64,000 bases of DNA from Pseudomonas sp. GM41(2012) (GTDB lineage: Bacteria > Pseudomonadota > Gammaproteobacteria > Pseudomonadales > Pseudomonadaceae), in assembly GCF_000282315.2 (NCBI RefSeq), contig NZ_AKJN02000007.1:434001-498000 (forward strand), given 5' to 3'. A model generated the notes under the pieces. It was not told the DNA's origin, ran no database searches, and worked only from the letters and a program-made list of their open reading frames with translations. Each line of letters begins with the position of its first letter. The stretch's first letter is position 1. Shown piece after piece: positions 25,769-34,603 of this stretch. The position numbers and the translations under genes were made by a program.

Positions 25769-28180
25769 CTATTGCCCTGACCGCGCCGGCAACAGCTTCA
25801 ACGTACTGCGGGTGTTGGCCGTGACTTCTTCGTCGTTGAGGTGCGCCTGGTAGTAAATCCCTTCGATATACGCCTCAGACTGGTCGTCATAGTGGCTGTC
25901 GAACGGTACGCCACTCTGGCCAACCGGGTTGACGGTCAGGCTGTGGGTCGGGTCGGCGAAGTCGATCAGGCGCCGCGTCGACGGACCGTAAGTCACAGGC
26001 CAAGGCGCCGGGCCGATCCTGGCCGAGAGGTTGTTCGGTACTTCATGGGTGCCGGGTGCCGCGAACGGGCCGACATTGAAGATCCGGTCCAGCGGCTTTT
26101 GTTGCCCCAGCGGATGGCCATGGGTCAGCGTGTGCGCCTTGCCCCACTGCCATTGCGCGAAATCGCCGCCGAGGGTGGTTTTGAGATGCGCGATGCTCGC
26201 CTGCCATGCAACCTTGACCGTATCGGCGCGGGTTTCCTTGCCGAGGGTGTTGCGGTTGTCCCACCACGGTGAATCGGCAGTCGCGGCCAAGCGCGGCAGT
26301 GCGGAATCAATCACCCGGGTCGACAGCAACGTCTCGAAGAAATCATTGCCCAGCTCATCGTGCATCGTCGCGTCAGCCAGGTTGAACAGGAACTGGTTGA
26401 ATAGCGTGGCGCTGGTGGAGTCGAGCGGGTAGTCGCCTTTCCATTGGGCCAGTTGCTCAACCAGTTTGAGTTCGGCGGGATCGCTCACCACCTCACGCAG
26501 TACCGGCAACAACGGCGCCAGCAAGCGCGGGCCGTAAGCGGTGGTAGTGCCCAGTTGCAGCTTCTGGCTGGCGTCCAGATCCCACTTGATGGTTTTGTCG
26601 CTGAGCTGGCGATTGAGCTGCTGACCTCGATCGGCCAGGTTGTAGTAGCCGGGAATCTCCATGCCGGTCGGCGTCACTGGCTGGAAGTTGGCCGAGACGA
26701 TGTAACCGCGTGCCGGGTTCTCTTCCTGTGGGTTGGCGCTGAACGGGTAAAAACCTTCCTTGTCCGCGTCGGCGGTGCTGCCATCGAGGATGAACCCCGG
26801 ACGCACACCCGCCGGACGTTTTGGCAGTTGCGCCGCTGCCCACCAACCGATGTCGCCCTTGGCGTTGGCCCAGACGATGTTCAGGCCCGGCGCCTGGACC
26901 TTTGCGGAGGCACTGCGCGCCTTGGCCTGGGTGTCGGCGCGGTTGAGCTGATAGAAGCCTTCAAGGATCGGATTCTGGCTTTCAAGGAAACCCCACCACA
27001 TGGCGATCGGCGTTTTACCGACGCCGCTGCCCAACGCATCGTTGACGATCGGACCGTGGGGCGACTGGCGCAGCACCAATGTCACCGGTGCCTGGCCCTT
27101 GACCGCGATCTGCTGTTCGCTGGTCACCATGTCCACCCACTTGCCGCGATACCAGACCTGATTGGAGTTGTCCGGGTTGACCTTCTCGGCGATCAGATCG
27201 AGGTCGTCGTTCTGGAACATGGTGATGCTCCAGCCGAAGTCGCGGTTCATCCCGAGAGAGGCGAACGGCATCAATGCCTGATAGTGGCCGTAGAGCTCGA
27301 AACCCGGCGCCGAGAGCTGCGCTTCATACCACACCGACGGCGCGGAAAAACGGATATGCGGGTCGCCGGCCAGCAGCGGTTTTCCGCTTTTGGTATGGCT
27401 GCCGGAGACGGCCCAGGCGTTGCTGCCCTCGAACTGCGGCAAGCCGTTGTCGGCCAGTGCCTGCTCGCTGAGGCGGGCGAGGGCGTTGAGGTCTTTCCAG
27501 TCGGTACTGGCGAGGGGTGGCATGGCAGCGCTGCGGTTTTTCGCCAGCACGCCTTTGGGCTGCCAGTCGAGATCGAAGACGTTCAGGTAGTTGGCGCCCA
27601 ACTGATCGCGCACGTAGGTCAGCAACGGTTCGGTGCGAAACGCTGCGGCAAAACTGTAGGCCATGTAACCGGTAATGCTGATGGTGTCCTGGGCGGTGAA
27701 CGGGCGTTTGGGAATGCCCAGCACATCAAACTCCGCAGGTTTTGGATGGCTGTCCTGATACTGGTTGATGCCATCCAGATAAGCTTGCATGGCGATAAAG
27801 GCCGGCGATTGTTTGTCCATGTTCGCCAGGTAGGTGTCGGCGCGTTCGCGAATGCGCAGGCTGCGCATCAGCTTGTCGGTGTCGAGCAGCTTTGGGCCCA
27901 GTACTTCGGCCAGTTCGCCGCGGGCGAGGCGGCGCAGGGCTTCCATCTGAAACAGCCGGTCCTGGGCGTGCACGTAGCCGAGGGCGCGGTACAGGTCGGT
28001 TTCGTTCTCGGCGCGGATGTGCGGGATGCCGCGCTCGTCATAGCGCACGGTGACCGAACCTTGCAGGTGCTGCAGTTCCACCATGCCTTGGCGTGTCGGC
28101 TGCTTGCTGTAGACGTACCAGCCTGCACCTGCGGCGAGCGCAACAATCAGCAGGGCGAGAACGGTCAGGCTACGTTTCAT
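25769..28180 (-). CDS. hacB: Penicillin-acylase-family N-terminal-nucleophile hydrolase (HacB-like)
   Basis: A secreted or periplasmic amidase that is made as a precursor and self-cleaves into two chains. The 803-residue protein has an N-terminal signal/anchor (MKRSLTVLALLIVALAAGAG), an alpha-chain region, then EGSNAWAVSG where Ser253 should be the nucleophile exposed by autocleavage, and LLAGDPHIRFSAPSVWYEAQ typical of the beta chain. Such enzymes include AHL acylases PvdQ, QuiP and HacB. HacB (PA0305) follows spuH in P. aeruginosa, so synteny favours that identity; orientation and intervening genes differ here. Substrate could be acyl-homoserine lactones or other N-acyl compounds. Confidence 0.85.
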   Translation of the reverse strand: MKRSLTVLALLIVALAAGAGWYVYSKQPTRQGMVELQHLQGSVTVRYDERGIPHIRAENETDLYRALGYVHAQDRLFQMEALRRLARGELAEVLGPKLLDTDKLMRSLRIRERADTYLANMDKQSPAFIAMQAYLDGINQYQDSHPKPAEFDVLGIPKRPFTAQDTISITGYMAYSFAAAFRTEPLLTYVRDQLGANYLNVFDLDWQPKGVLAKNRSAAMPPLASTDWKDLNALARLSEQALADNGLPQFEGSNAWAVSGSHTKSGKPLLAGDPHIRFSAPSVWYEAQLSAPGFELYGHYQALMPFASLGMNRDFGWSITMFQNDDLDLIAEKVNPDNSNQVWYRGKWVDMVTSEQQIAVKGQAPVTLVLRQSPHGPIVNDALGSGVGKTPIAMWWGFLESQNPILEGFYQLNRADTQAKARSASAKVQAPGLNIVWANAKGDIGWWAAAQLPKRPAGVRPGFILDGSTADADKEGFYPFSANPQEENPARGYIVSANFQPVTPTGMEIPGYYNLADRGQQLNRQLSDKTIKWDLDASQKLQLGTTTAYGPRLLAPLLPVLREVVSDPAELKLVEQLAQWKGDYPLDSTSATLFNQFLFNLADATMHDELGNDFFETLLSTRVIDSALPRLAATADSPWWDNRNTLGKETRADTVKVAWQASIAHLKTTLGGDFAQWQWGKAHTLTHGHPLGQQKPLDRIFNVGPFAAPGTHEVPNNLSARIGPAPWPVTYGPSTRRLIDFADPTHSLTVNPVGQSGVPFDSHYDDQSEAYIEGIYYQAHLNDEEVTANTRSTLKLLPARSGQ

Positions 28181-28287
28181 GGTGATTCCTTGTTGTTATC
28201 GTGGCAGCAATTCCCTGGCGCCACTGTTTAACACGGCTTGCCGACATGGCCATCGCACTTAGGAGGGATTCGCGTCTCCTGTCAGCC

Positions 28288-28869
28288 TTACTTCACAGCG
28301 TCGACAGGCCACGGGCAGTAACAACCCACGGCCAGTGTGTGCGTGGCATTCACCGCGCGGCCTTCGCTCAACGCTTGCAGAATCGGCTCAATAAAGCTGT
28401 TATTCGAATTGCAGGTCAGGCCTTCGCTGTACGGGCCGAAATACGCCAGTTTGCCGCTGCGATCCCAGATCGCCACGGCCGGGCTCGCGGGGATCTGTTC
28501 GGAACCTGGCAGGACGGCGATGCTTTTCAGGCTGCTTAAGGTGTTCGGCAACTGACCGTGGCTGCCGGGTTTTTGTACCGCATAAAACTCCACGCCTTGC
28601 GGTACATAACGCTCAACCAGTTCGCTCAGGTGTTGTTGATTACCGACGTTGCACGGGCAGGCCGGGTCCCAGAAGTGCACGAGGCGGATGGCGCCGGGGC
28701 CGGCGAGGTTGTCAGGCAGGCGCAGCGGGTCGCCGGAGAACACCGCGGTGCGCTCGCTGAACGCTCGCAGGTAGCGGCCCTGAAACCAGTCGTAAGCAGC
28801 CCACAGCACACCGGCACACACGAGGGCGAGCAGGCTGGCAAGCAGTGTGGCGCGGTAGGGCGAGCGCAT
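28288..28869 (-). CDS. Thioredoxin-fold membrane-anchored protein (DUF6436-like)
   Basis: A 193-residue protein with an N-terminal membrane helix (about 7-27, ATLLASLLALVCAGVLWAAY) and a periplasmic thioredoxin-like domain. The would-be redox motif is HFWDPACPCNVGNQ, giving CxC rather than CxxC. A second cysteine cluster, CYCPW, lies near the C-terminus. The start at 28869 is chosen because it begins the anchor; the longer frame upstream overlaps the divergent hydrolase promoter. Specific function is unknown. Confidence 0.75.
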   Translation of the reverse strand: MRSPYRATLLASLLALVCAGVLWAAYDWFQGRYLRAFSERTAVFSGDPLRLPDNLAGPGAIRLVHFWDPACPCNVGNQQHLSELVERYVPQGVEFYAVQKPGSHGQLPNTLSSLKSIAVLPGSEQIPASPAVAIWDRSGKLAYFGPYSEGLTCNSNNSFIEPILQALSEGRAVNATHTLAVGCYCPWPVDAVK

Positions 28870-28966
28870 GGATTTCAGTCCTCGAAGGTGCGCTAGCTTG
28901 CCATGCTTGCCCCAACAGATGAATATCGCAGGCCCATAAAGTCCGTTTCGTGTTCTGGAATTGCTC

Positions 28967-29914
28967 ATGTCTGCCACTTTCGACCCCGATCACCTGCGTG
29001 CCAGCCTGCGGCCGCTGGCCGACTGGCAGCCGCTGTCGGAGGAAGCGCTGGCTTACCAGCATTTCTACGGGCTGGATTTTGCGGGGCGCAACGTGCGCAG
29101 TGGCCTTGGGCGTTTCGCGGTCGATGGTTATGACGTGGTCAGCCAGGTCTGGTGGCCCGAGCGGACGAAGGCGACGCTGTTTTTGTTCCACGGTTTTTAC
29201 GATCACACCGGGCTTTACCGGCATGTGATCGAGTGGGCGCTGGATCAGAATTTTGCGGTGATTGCCTGCGACCTGCCGGGGCACGGACTGTCTAGCGGCG
29301 AACGGGCCAGCATCAAGGATTTCACCGAGTATCAGGACACGCTGCAAGGGTTGTTCGCCGAGGCGCAATCCCTCGATCTGCCGCAGCCGTGGCACTTGTG
29401 CGGGCAAAGCACGGGCGGCGCGATCGTGATTGATCATGTGCTCAATCAGGGCGCCAGCAGTCCGGCCCAGGGCCAGGTCATCTTACTGTCGCCGTTGGTA
29501 AGGCCGCGGGCCTGGGGCTGGTCGCAACTCAGCTATTACCTGCTCAAGCCTTTCGTCAAAGCCATCGCCCGGCGCTTCAGCGAGAACTCCAACGACCCTG
29601 ATTTTCTGCCCTTCCTGCAAGCCGATCCGTTGCAGCCGCTCCGTTTGCCGACCGCCTGGGTCGGTGCGTTGGCGCGCTGGATCAAGCGCATCGAAGCAGC
29701 ACCGTACAGCATGCGGCGACCGCTGATTGTGCAGGGGCAAGCGGACATGACCGTGGATTGGGAGCATAACCTTGAAGTGTTGCGGGGCAAGTTCGATCGG
29801 CCGCAGGTGCTGATGTTGCCTGAGGCGCGGCATCACCTGGCGAATGAAACGCTGGCGTTGCGGCGGGAGTATTTCGGGTTTTTGACCAAGCGGATCAAAG
29901 GCCGGAATCTTTAG
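28967..29914 (+). CDS. Alpha/beta hydrolase (monoacylglycerol-lipase-like, Hydrolase_4)
   Basis: A cytoplasmic esterase/lipase-type enzyme of 315 residues. The oxyanion segment is FLFHGFYDHTGLYRH, the nucleophile elbow LCGQSTGGAIVIDH (Ser), the acid likely in QGQADMTVDWEHN and the His in PEARHHLANE. ATG at 28967 is preferred; TTG two codons upstream is possible. It diverges from the thioredoxin-fold gene with about 97 bases between starts. Its natural ester substrate cannot be told. Confidence 0.88.
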   Translation: MSATFDPDHLRASLRPLADWQPLSEEALAYQHFYGLDFAGRNVRSGLGRFAVDGYDVVSQVWWPERTKATLFLFHGFYDHTGLYRHVIEWALDQNFAVIACDLPGHGLSSGERASIKDFTEYQDTLQGLFAEAQSLDLPQPWHLCGQSTGGAIVIDHVLNQGASSPAQGQVILLSPLVRPRAWGWSQLSYYLLKPFVKAIARRFSENSNDPDFLPFLQADPLQPLRLPTAWVGALARWIKRIEAAPYSMRRPLIVQGQADMTVDWEHNLEVLRGKFDRPQVLMLPEARHHLANETLALRREYFGFLTKRIKGRNL

Positions 29915-29930
29915 CGGTCGTCAGGGCCTC

Positions 29931-30019
29931 ATCGCGAGCAAGCTTTGCTCCTACGGATTTGGGTCGTTCGCAAAAATGGCGGTCCCCACTGATCCGTAGG
30001 AGCAAAGTTTGCTCGCGAT
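29931..30019. repeat. Palindromic intergenic repeat, family A
   Basis: The arms 29931-29957 and 29993-30019 (ATCGCGAGCAAGCTTTGCTC plus CTACGGA) are inverse with one mismatch. It separates convergent genes. Confidence 0.9.
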
Positions 30020-30042
30020 AGCGATCTATAAGGCACCGAAGA

Positions 30043-30795
30043 TTACTGGCGAAGACTTGAAGTGTCCTGCCCCACCGCCAACCCCGCGCGAATCGCCGCC
30101 AAGGCTGCCTGGTAATAAGCCTTGCCCTCGGTGGACTCGGCGAAGGTCGCGAACTCTTCCAGTTCTTCATCCGACAGGTCGCGATAGACATACAACAGCG
30201 TGTTGTTCAGGTCGCTGCCGATCTGGTCCATCAACCGCTGCCGCTGACCGTTCAACATGCCTTGAGCCTGACCACCGCCGAGCAGGCCGGGGATCATCGA
30301 ACTGAGGCTGTCGGCCGCGACGCCGGCAATTGCCAGGCTGACTTCAGCGCCGGCTTCGCGAGCGGGCAAGGCCTGGGCCAGATGGCCGATGATCAGCATG
30401 CGGCTGTCGCTGGCCTGCACCTTGGGTAAACCCTTGGCGTTTTTTGCCAGCTGATCGCGACGGGTCGCGAGCAATTCGGCGGCCACGATTTTTTTGCCAA
30501 GGGGTGACTGAAAGAATGTCAGCGCAGGTTTCGGATCGGCGAGGGTCTTGCGCAATTGCGCTTCGGCGCGCTGGTCCACGGCCTGGGGGGCAAAGCGCTG
30601 ATTGCTGTTATTCACCAGCGCCTGGAACACTGCCGGCGGCAGGCTGTTCTGGTACCGCTGCTGAGCCGCCGAGAGAGCGTCGTTGAAATGCGCGCGTTGT
30701 TCTGGCCAACCGGCGACCTTGTACAACTGGTCGTGGCCGTCTGCCCAAGCGGGCAATACACAGAACATCAACAGTGAAAAAAGCAAACGGCGCAT
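30043..30795 (-). CDS. DUF2059-type secreted protein
   Basis: A 250-residue exported protein of unknown function. The signal peptide is MRRLLFSLLMFCVLPAWA. The rest is helical; the C-terminal part (about 150-240, with YVYRDLSDEELEEFATFAES and GKAYYQAALAAI) matches the DUF2059 pattern. The start at 30795 follows CAGGAGTCCCT on the minus strand; the upstream in-frame extension is rejected. Confidence 0.8.
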   Translation of the reverse strand: MRRLLFSLLMFCVLPAWADGHDQLYKVAGWPEQRAHFNDALSAAQQRYQNSLPPAVFQALVNNSNQRFAPQAVDQRAEAQLRKTLADPKPALTFFQSPLGKKIVAAELLATRRDQLAKNAKGLPKVQASDSRMLIIGHLAQALPAREAGAEVSLAIAGVAADSLSSMIPGLLGGGQAQGMLNGQRQRLMDQIGSDLNNTLLYVYRDLSDEELEEFATFAESTEGKAYYQAALAAIRAGLAVGQDTSSLRQ

Positions 30796-30903
30796 AGGGA
30801 CTCCTGTCAGCAGGCGACTATTCTCCGTGTGGCATTCGTCCTTGTCGAGAATTCGTATCAACCCGCTGCGCGGCTCTGTCGGATTTTCAGGCACAGGAAT
30901 ACT

Positions 30904-31536
30904 ATGCGCGGCATGCGAATACCCTCTGATCACCCGCTGCTGTTACGTATCGTCGACGACCTGGCCGAACACGGCTGGTCGCAGCAGAATATTTTCCTTC
31001 CTCTGGGTCTGACCCGGGAACTGGCGGCTGAGTGCCGCAAACGTGCTGCCGAGGGCGAATTGGCCCCGGCCGCCGTAGGGCGCGGGTCGACATCCGGGAT
31101 TCGCGAGGGGATTCGCGGCGACCATATCCAGTGGATCGAGCCCGGCCAGGCGTTGGCGTGCGATAGCTATCTGGATTTGATGGACAGCCTGCGCGAGGCG
31201 ATGAATCGCGGTTTGTTTTTGGGCCTGGAAGATTTCGAAAGCCATTTCGCGCTGTACCCGCCGGGCGCGTTCTACCTCAGGCATGTCGACCGTTTCCGCG
31301 ACGACGACCGGCGCATGGTGTCGGCGGTGGTCTATCTCAACGATGCCTGGCTGCCCGAGCACGGCGGGCAGTTGCGCATGTACCTGGATGAAAGCGTCGA
31401 ACATGATGTAGTGCCTGCCGGCGGATGCCTGGTGGTGTTCCTGTCGGGTGAAGTGCCCCATGAAGTCCTGCCCGCGACCCGCGAACGCCTGTCGTTGACC
31501 GGCTGGTTCCGGCGTCGTGGTAACGAGCCGTTCTGA
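30904..31536 (+). CDS. 2-oxoglutarate/Fe(II)-dependent oxygenase (prolyl-hydroxylase-like)
   Basis: A 210-residue cytoplasmic dioxygenase. Iron ligands fit HxD in GAFYLRHVDRFRDDDRR and the distal His in SGEVPHEVLPATRERLSLTG, where the following Arg binds 2-oxoglutarate. This is the P4Hc/2OG-FeII_Oxy_3 arrangement found in PHD-like bacterial enzymes, whose known targets include elongation factor Tu or ribosomal protein prolines; the target here is inference. The ATG at 30904 has CACAGGAATACT upstream; 30913 is an alternative. A DUF523 gene starts two bases after its stop. Confidence 0.85.
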   Translation: MRGMRIPSDHPLLLRIVDDLAEHGWSQQNIFLPLGLTRELAAECRKRAAEGELAPAAVGRGSTSGIREGIRGDHIQWIEPGQALACDSYLDLMDSLREAMNRGLFLGLEDFESHFALYPPGAFYLRHVDRFRDDDRRMVSAVVYLNDAWLPEHGGQLRMYLDESVEHDVVPAGGCLVVFLSGEVPHEVLPATRERLSLTGWFRRRGNEPF

Positions 31537-31538
31537 TC

Positions 31539-32024
31539 ATGCAAAAAATTCTGGTTAGCCGCTGTCTGCTGGGCCACCGCGTACGTTATGACGGCGGGGC
31601 CAGTGGACCTTTCGATCAGCTTCAGCAGTGGCTTGATGAAGGTCGGGTGGTGCCGTTGTGTCCAGAGGTGGCCGGCGGGTTGCCGACGCCAAGGGCAGCG
31701 GCAGAGATTCCGGGCGGGCAGGGTAGTGAAGTGCTTGATGGCCACGCCTCAGTAATCACCACCGAGGGCGAGGACGTCAGCGCCGAGTTTCTTTCGGGGG
31801 CTTATCAGGCGCTGGAACTGGTGCAAAAGCACGGCATCCGCATTGCCGTGCTCAAGGCCAACAGCCCGTCTTGCGGGAATCTGTTGACCTATGACGGGAC
31901 GTTCAGTGGGGTGAAGGTGAGTGGCGAAGGCGTGACTGCCGCATTGCTCAAGCGCCATGGCGTGCAAGTCTTCAGTGAGCTCGAGTTGCCGCTGGCCGCA
32001 CAGGCCCTGGCAACCCTGAACTAA
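31539..32024 (+). CDS. DUF523 family protein
   Basis: A 161-residue protein with the DUF523 hallmarks: ILVSRCLLGHRVRYDG at the N-terminus, PLCPEVAGGLPTPR and LKANSPSCGN. These conserved Cys residues suggest a metal or Fe-S site. It is in an apparent two-gene operon with the 2OG oxygenase, only two bases downstream. Function is not established. Confidence 0.85.
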   Translation: MQKILVSRCLLGHRVRYDGGASGPFDQLQQWLDEGRVVPLCPEVAGGLPTPRAAAEIPGGQGSEVLDGHASVITTEGEDVSAEFLSGAYQALELVQKHGIRIAVLKANSPSCGNLLTYDGTFSGVKVSGEGVTAALLKRHGVQVFSELELPLAAQALATLN

Positions 32025-32042
32025 CGCCCTACACAAAACCAC

Positions 32043-32134
32043 TGTAGGAGCTGAGCTTGCTCGCGATGGCGACCTAACATTCAACATCAATGTTGGCTGG
32101 TATGGCCCCATCGCGAGCAAGCTCAGCTCCCACA
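32043..32134. repeat. Palindromic intergenic repeat, family A
   Basis: Arms 32043-32067 and 32110-32134 (TGTAGGAGCTGAGCTTGCTC GCGAT) are inverse with one difference, and lie between convergent genes. Confidence 0.9.
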
Positions 32135-32166
32135 GGTTTATCTTTCACTTCAGATCTCCAGCGATT

Positions 32167-32751
32167 TCAGGGCTTGGGCGCCACACTCGCATCCGCTCCC
32201 AACCACTTCTGCTCCAGTGCCTCCAGTCGCCCATCCGCCTTGATCCGCTGCAGCGCGTTTTCCAGGCTGGCATGAAACGCCGGGTTACCTTTCTGAAACG
32301 GAATCGCCAGGCTCACTGCCGGGCCAGTCTTCGGCTTCTCTTGCGTCAGCGACTGCACCAGCAGAATCGAACGAGGCTCTTCCTTCTGCGCGATCAATTG
32401 CGCATTAGTGCGAATGTAAGGTTCGCTGAAATCGAAACGATCCTTGAGGTCCGGGGTCTCTGCTATGTGGTTGATGGCGATGTCGTATTTACCGCTTTCG
32501 ACACCGGTCAACAGGTCGTCGGCATCGGTAATGACGAAGTCTGCCCGCACATCCAGTTCGTTGGCCAGCAGTTGCCCCAACTCGACTTCGAAGCCCGAGA
32601 GTTGGCCGTCTTCCTTGAAATTGAAGCGCGGTGTATTAGCCTCAAGGGCAATACGCAATTCGCCTCGGTCGTTTACATCGTCAATCAGTTCGGCATGAGC
32701 CAAAGGGCTCAGAAGGGGTAGCAGGCAGATCAGGCCAGGCAGAAAACGCAT
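32167..32751 (-). CDS. Shortened SBP_bac_3-type periplasmic binding protein
   Basis: A 194-residue exported protein of the amino-acid-binding (family 3) type. After signal peptide MRFLPGLICLLPLLSPLAHA it has most of lobe I (GELRIALEANTPRFNFKEDG, then FDFSEPYIRTNAQL), but then jumps to SLAIPFQKGNPAFHASLENA and QRIKADGRLEALEQKWLG, the family's C-terminal helices. Roughly 65-70 residues of lobe II normally present are missing. The ATG at 32751 has AAGGAG five bases before it; an in-frame GTG six bases upstream is less likely. The reading frame is intact, so it may be a specialised small binder or sensor instead of a pseudogene. Confidence 0.8.
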   Translation of the reverse strand: MRFLPGLICLLPLLSPLAHAELIDDVNDRGELRIALEANTPRFNFKEDGQLSGFEVELGQLLANELDVRADFVITDADDLLTGVESGKYDIAINHIAETPDLKDRFDFSEPYIRTNAQLIAQKEEPRSILLVQSLTQEKPKTGPAVSLAIPFQKGNPAFHASLENALQRIKADGRLEALEQKWLGADASVAPKP

Positions 32752-32884
32752 GGTCACTCCTTGAATTCATTATCGCGACGCTCTGTTCAGGCTCGCTTTG
32801 CTATGGTTGTCGAGAGCCTTCGACAACGAATGGCCGTGAAGTTGTCATGGCCACGCGGATTTTACGAAAAAACTGGAGAAGAGA

Positions 32885-33310
32885 ATGAAAACCTTTATGT
32901 CACGAGCAGCATTGGCTGGCCTGTTGATGGGGGCTTCGATGCTGGCAACGGCGGCTACACCGGCTCCCAAAGGTGCAGAAGTGTCCATCGTTTCTCCTGC
33001 AGACGGAGCCACGGTACCGCAAACCGTCGTCGTCAAGTTCGCTGTCGAGAACATTGCGCTGGCGCCAGCGGGCGATGTCACCAAGAACACCGGCCATCAC
33101 CACCTGCTGATCGATGTCGACAAACTGCCGGCCGCCGGTGCGCCGATCCCCAACGATGCCAACCACCTGCACTTCGGCAAGGCGCAGACCCAGGCAGAAA
33201 TCAAGCTGACGCCGGGCAAACACACCTTGCAGCTGGAACTGGGCGATAGCGGCCACATGCCGTTCGATCCGCCGATCGTGTCGGAAAAAATCACGGTCAA
33301 CGTTAAGTAG
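32885..33310 (+). CDS. DUF4399 exported protein
   Basis: A 141-residue periplasmic protein: signal peptide MKTFMSRAALAGLLMGASML ending near ATA, then a beta-rich DUF4399 domain with VSIVSPADGATVPQTVVVKF, NTGHHHLLIDVDKLP and TLQLELGDSGHMPFDPPIVS. The HHH and HLHFGKAQT histidines could bind metal. GGAGAAGAGA precedes the ATG. A shared terminator follows. Function is unknown. Confidence 0.85.
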   Translation: MKTFMSRAALAGLLMGASMLATAATPAPKGAEVSIVSPADGATVPQTVVVKFAVENIALAPAGDVTKNTGHHHLLIDVDKLPAAGAPIPNDANHLHFGKAQTQAEIKLTPGKHTLQLELGDSGHMPFDPPIVSEKITVNVK

Positions 33311-33327
33311 CGTTAGTCGCGCCCATG

Positions 33328-33357
33328 AAAAAGGAGACCCGAAGGTCTCCTTTTTTT
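33328..33357. terminator. Bidirectional terminator between DUF4399 gene and serA
   Basis: AAAAAGGAGACC-CGAA-GGTCTCCTTTTTTT is a perfect stem with A-run and T-run on both sides, placed between convergent genes. Confidence 0.92.
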
Positions 33358-33373
33358 GTCACTCAAGTCACTA

Positions 33374-34603
33374 TCAGAACAACACGCGGCAACGAATGGT
33401 GCCGTTGATGTGCTGCAGCTTCTCTTGCGCCATTTCCGAGTACTCGGCGTCGACGTCGATCACGACGTAGCCGACTTTCTCGTTGGTCTGCAGGAACTGA
33501 CCGGAAATGTTGATACCGTTTTCGGCGAAGACCTTGTTGATCTCGCTCATCACACCCGGAATGTTTTCGTGGATGTGCAGCAGACGGTGCTTGCCAGGGT
33601 GAGCCGGCAGGGCCACTTCCGGGAAGTTCACCGACGATACCGAGGTACCGTTGTCGCTGTACTTGACCAGTTTTTCAGCCACTTCCAGACCGATGTTGGC
33701 TTGCGCTTCAGCGGTGGAACCGCCGATGTGCGGAGTCAGGATCACGTTGTCCAGGCCACGCAGCGGGCTTTCGAACTCTTCTTCGTTGGAGCGTGGCTCC
33801 ACCGGGAAGACGTCGATGGCCGCGCCGATCAGGTGCTTGTCCTTGATCGCGTCCGCCAGCGCTTGCAGTTCAACTACAGTGCCGCGAGCCGCGTTGATCA
33901 GGATGCCGCCCTTCTTGATCGCACGGATTTCTTTCTCGCCGATCATCCACTGGGTCGCAGCGGTTTCCGGAACGTGCAGGGTGACGATGTCGGACATGCC
34001 CAGCAGCTCGGTCAGGTTACCGACCTGAGTCGCGTTGCCCAAAGGCAGCTTGGTCACGGTGTCGTAGAAGTACACCTGCATGCCCAGGCCTTCCGCCAGG
34101 ACCGACAGTTGAGTACCGATCGAGCCATAACCGACGATGCCGAGCTTCTTGCCACGGATCTCGAAGGAGTTGGCAGCGCTCTTGATCCAGCCGCCACGGT
34201 GGCAGGAAGCGTTCTTCTCAGGGATGCCGCGCAGCAACAGGATCGCTTCGGCCAGCACCAGCTCGGCAACGGAGCGAGTGTTGGAGTACGGAGCGTTGAA
34301 CACTGCGATGCCGCGTTCGCGGGCAGCATTAAGGTCAACCTGGTTGGTGCCGATGCAGAAACAGCCGACAGCGACCAGTTTCTTCGCGTGATCGAAGATC
34401 TCTTCGGTCAGTTGAGTGCGCGAGCGAATGCCGATGAAGTGCGCATCAGCGATCTTTTCCTTCAGCTGGGCTTCCGGCAGAGAACCTGTGAGGTACTCGA
34501 TGCTGGTGTAGCCCGCCGACTTGAGGACGTCGACAGCCGATTGGTGGACGCCTTCGAGAAGAAGGAACTTGATCTTGCTCTTATCGAGAGAAGTCTTGCT
34601 CAT
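33374..34603 (-). CDS. serA: D-3-phosphoglycerate dehydrogenase
   Basis: The first step of serine synthesis (3-phosphoglycerate to 3-phosphohydroxypyruvate); the family also reduces 2-oxoglutarate to D-2-hydroxyglutarate. The 409 residues hold the split substrate domain (GCFCIGTNQVDLNAARERGI), a Rossmann motif GKKLGIVGYGSIGTQLSVLA, catalytic region VILTPHIGGSTAEAQANIG and a C-terminal ACT domain (about 335-409) for serine feedback. It is divergent from the D-2-hydroxyglutarate dehydrogenase gene, which removes its side product. Confidence 0.96.
   Translation of the reverse strand: MSKTSLDKSKIKFLLLEGVHQSAVDVLKSAGYTSIEYLTGSLPEAQLKEKIADAHFIGIRSRTQLTEEIFDHAKKLVAVGCFCIGTNQVDLNAARERGIAVFNAPYSNTRSVAELVLAEAILLLRGIPEKNASCHRGGWIKSAANSFEIRGKKLGIVGYGSIGTQLSVLAEGLGMQVYFYDTVTKLPLGNATQVGNLTELLGMSDIVTLHVPETAATQWMIGEKEIRAIKKGGILINAARGTVVELQALADAIKDKHLIGAAIDVFPVEPRSNEEEFESPLRGLDNVILTPHIGGSTAEAQANIGLEVAEKLVKYSDNGTSVSSVNFPEVALPAHPGKHRLLHIHENIPGVMSEINKVFAENGINISGQFLQTNEKVGYVVIDVDAEYSEMAQEKLQHINGTIRCRVLF

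Noticed and set aside
26444..28231. A 595-codon plus-strand frame opposite the HacB-like acylase
   Set aside because: The minus-strand gene has a signal peptide, nucleophile and family motifs; the antisense frame has none.
32167..32751. Calling the short solute-binding protein a pseudogene
   Set aside because: Frame, signal peptide, ribosome-binding site and C-terminal helices are intact; no stop or frameshift is visible.
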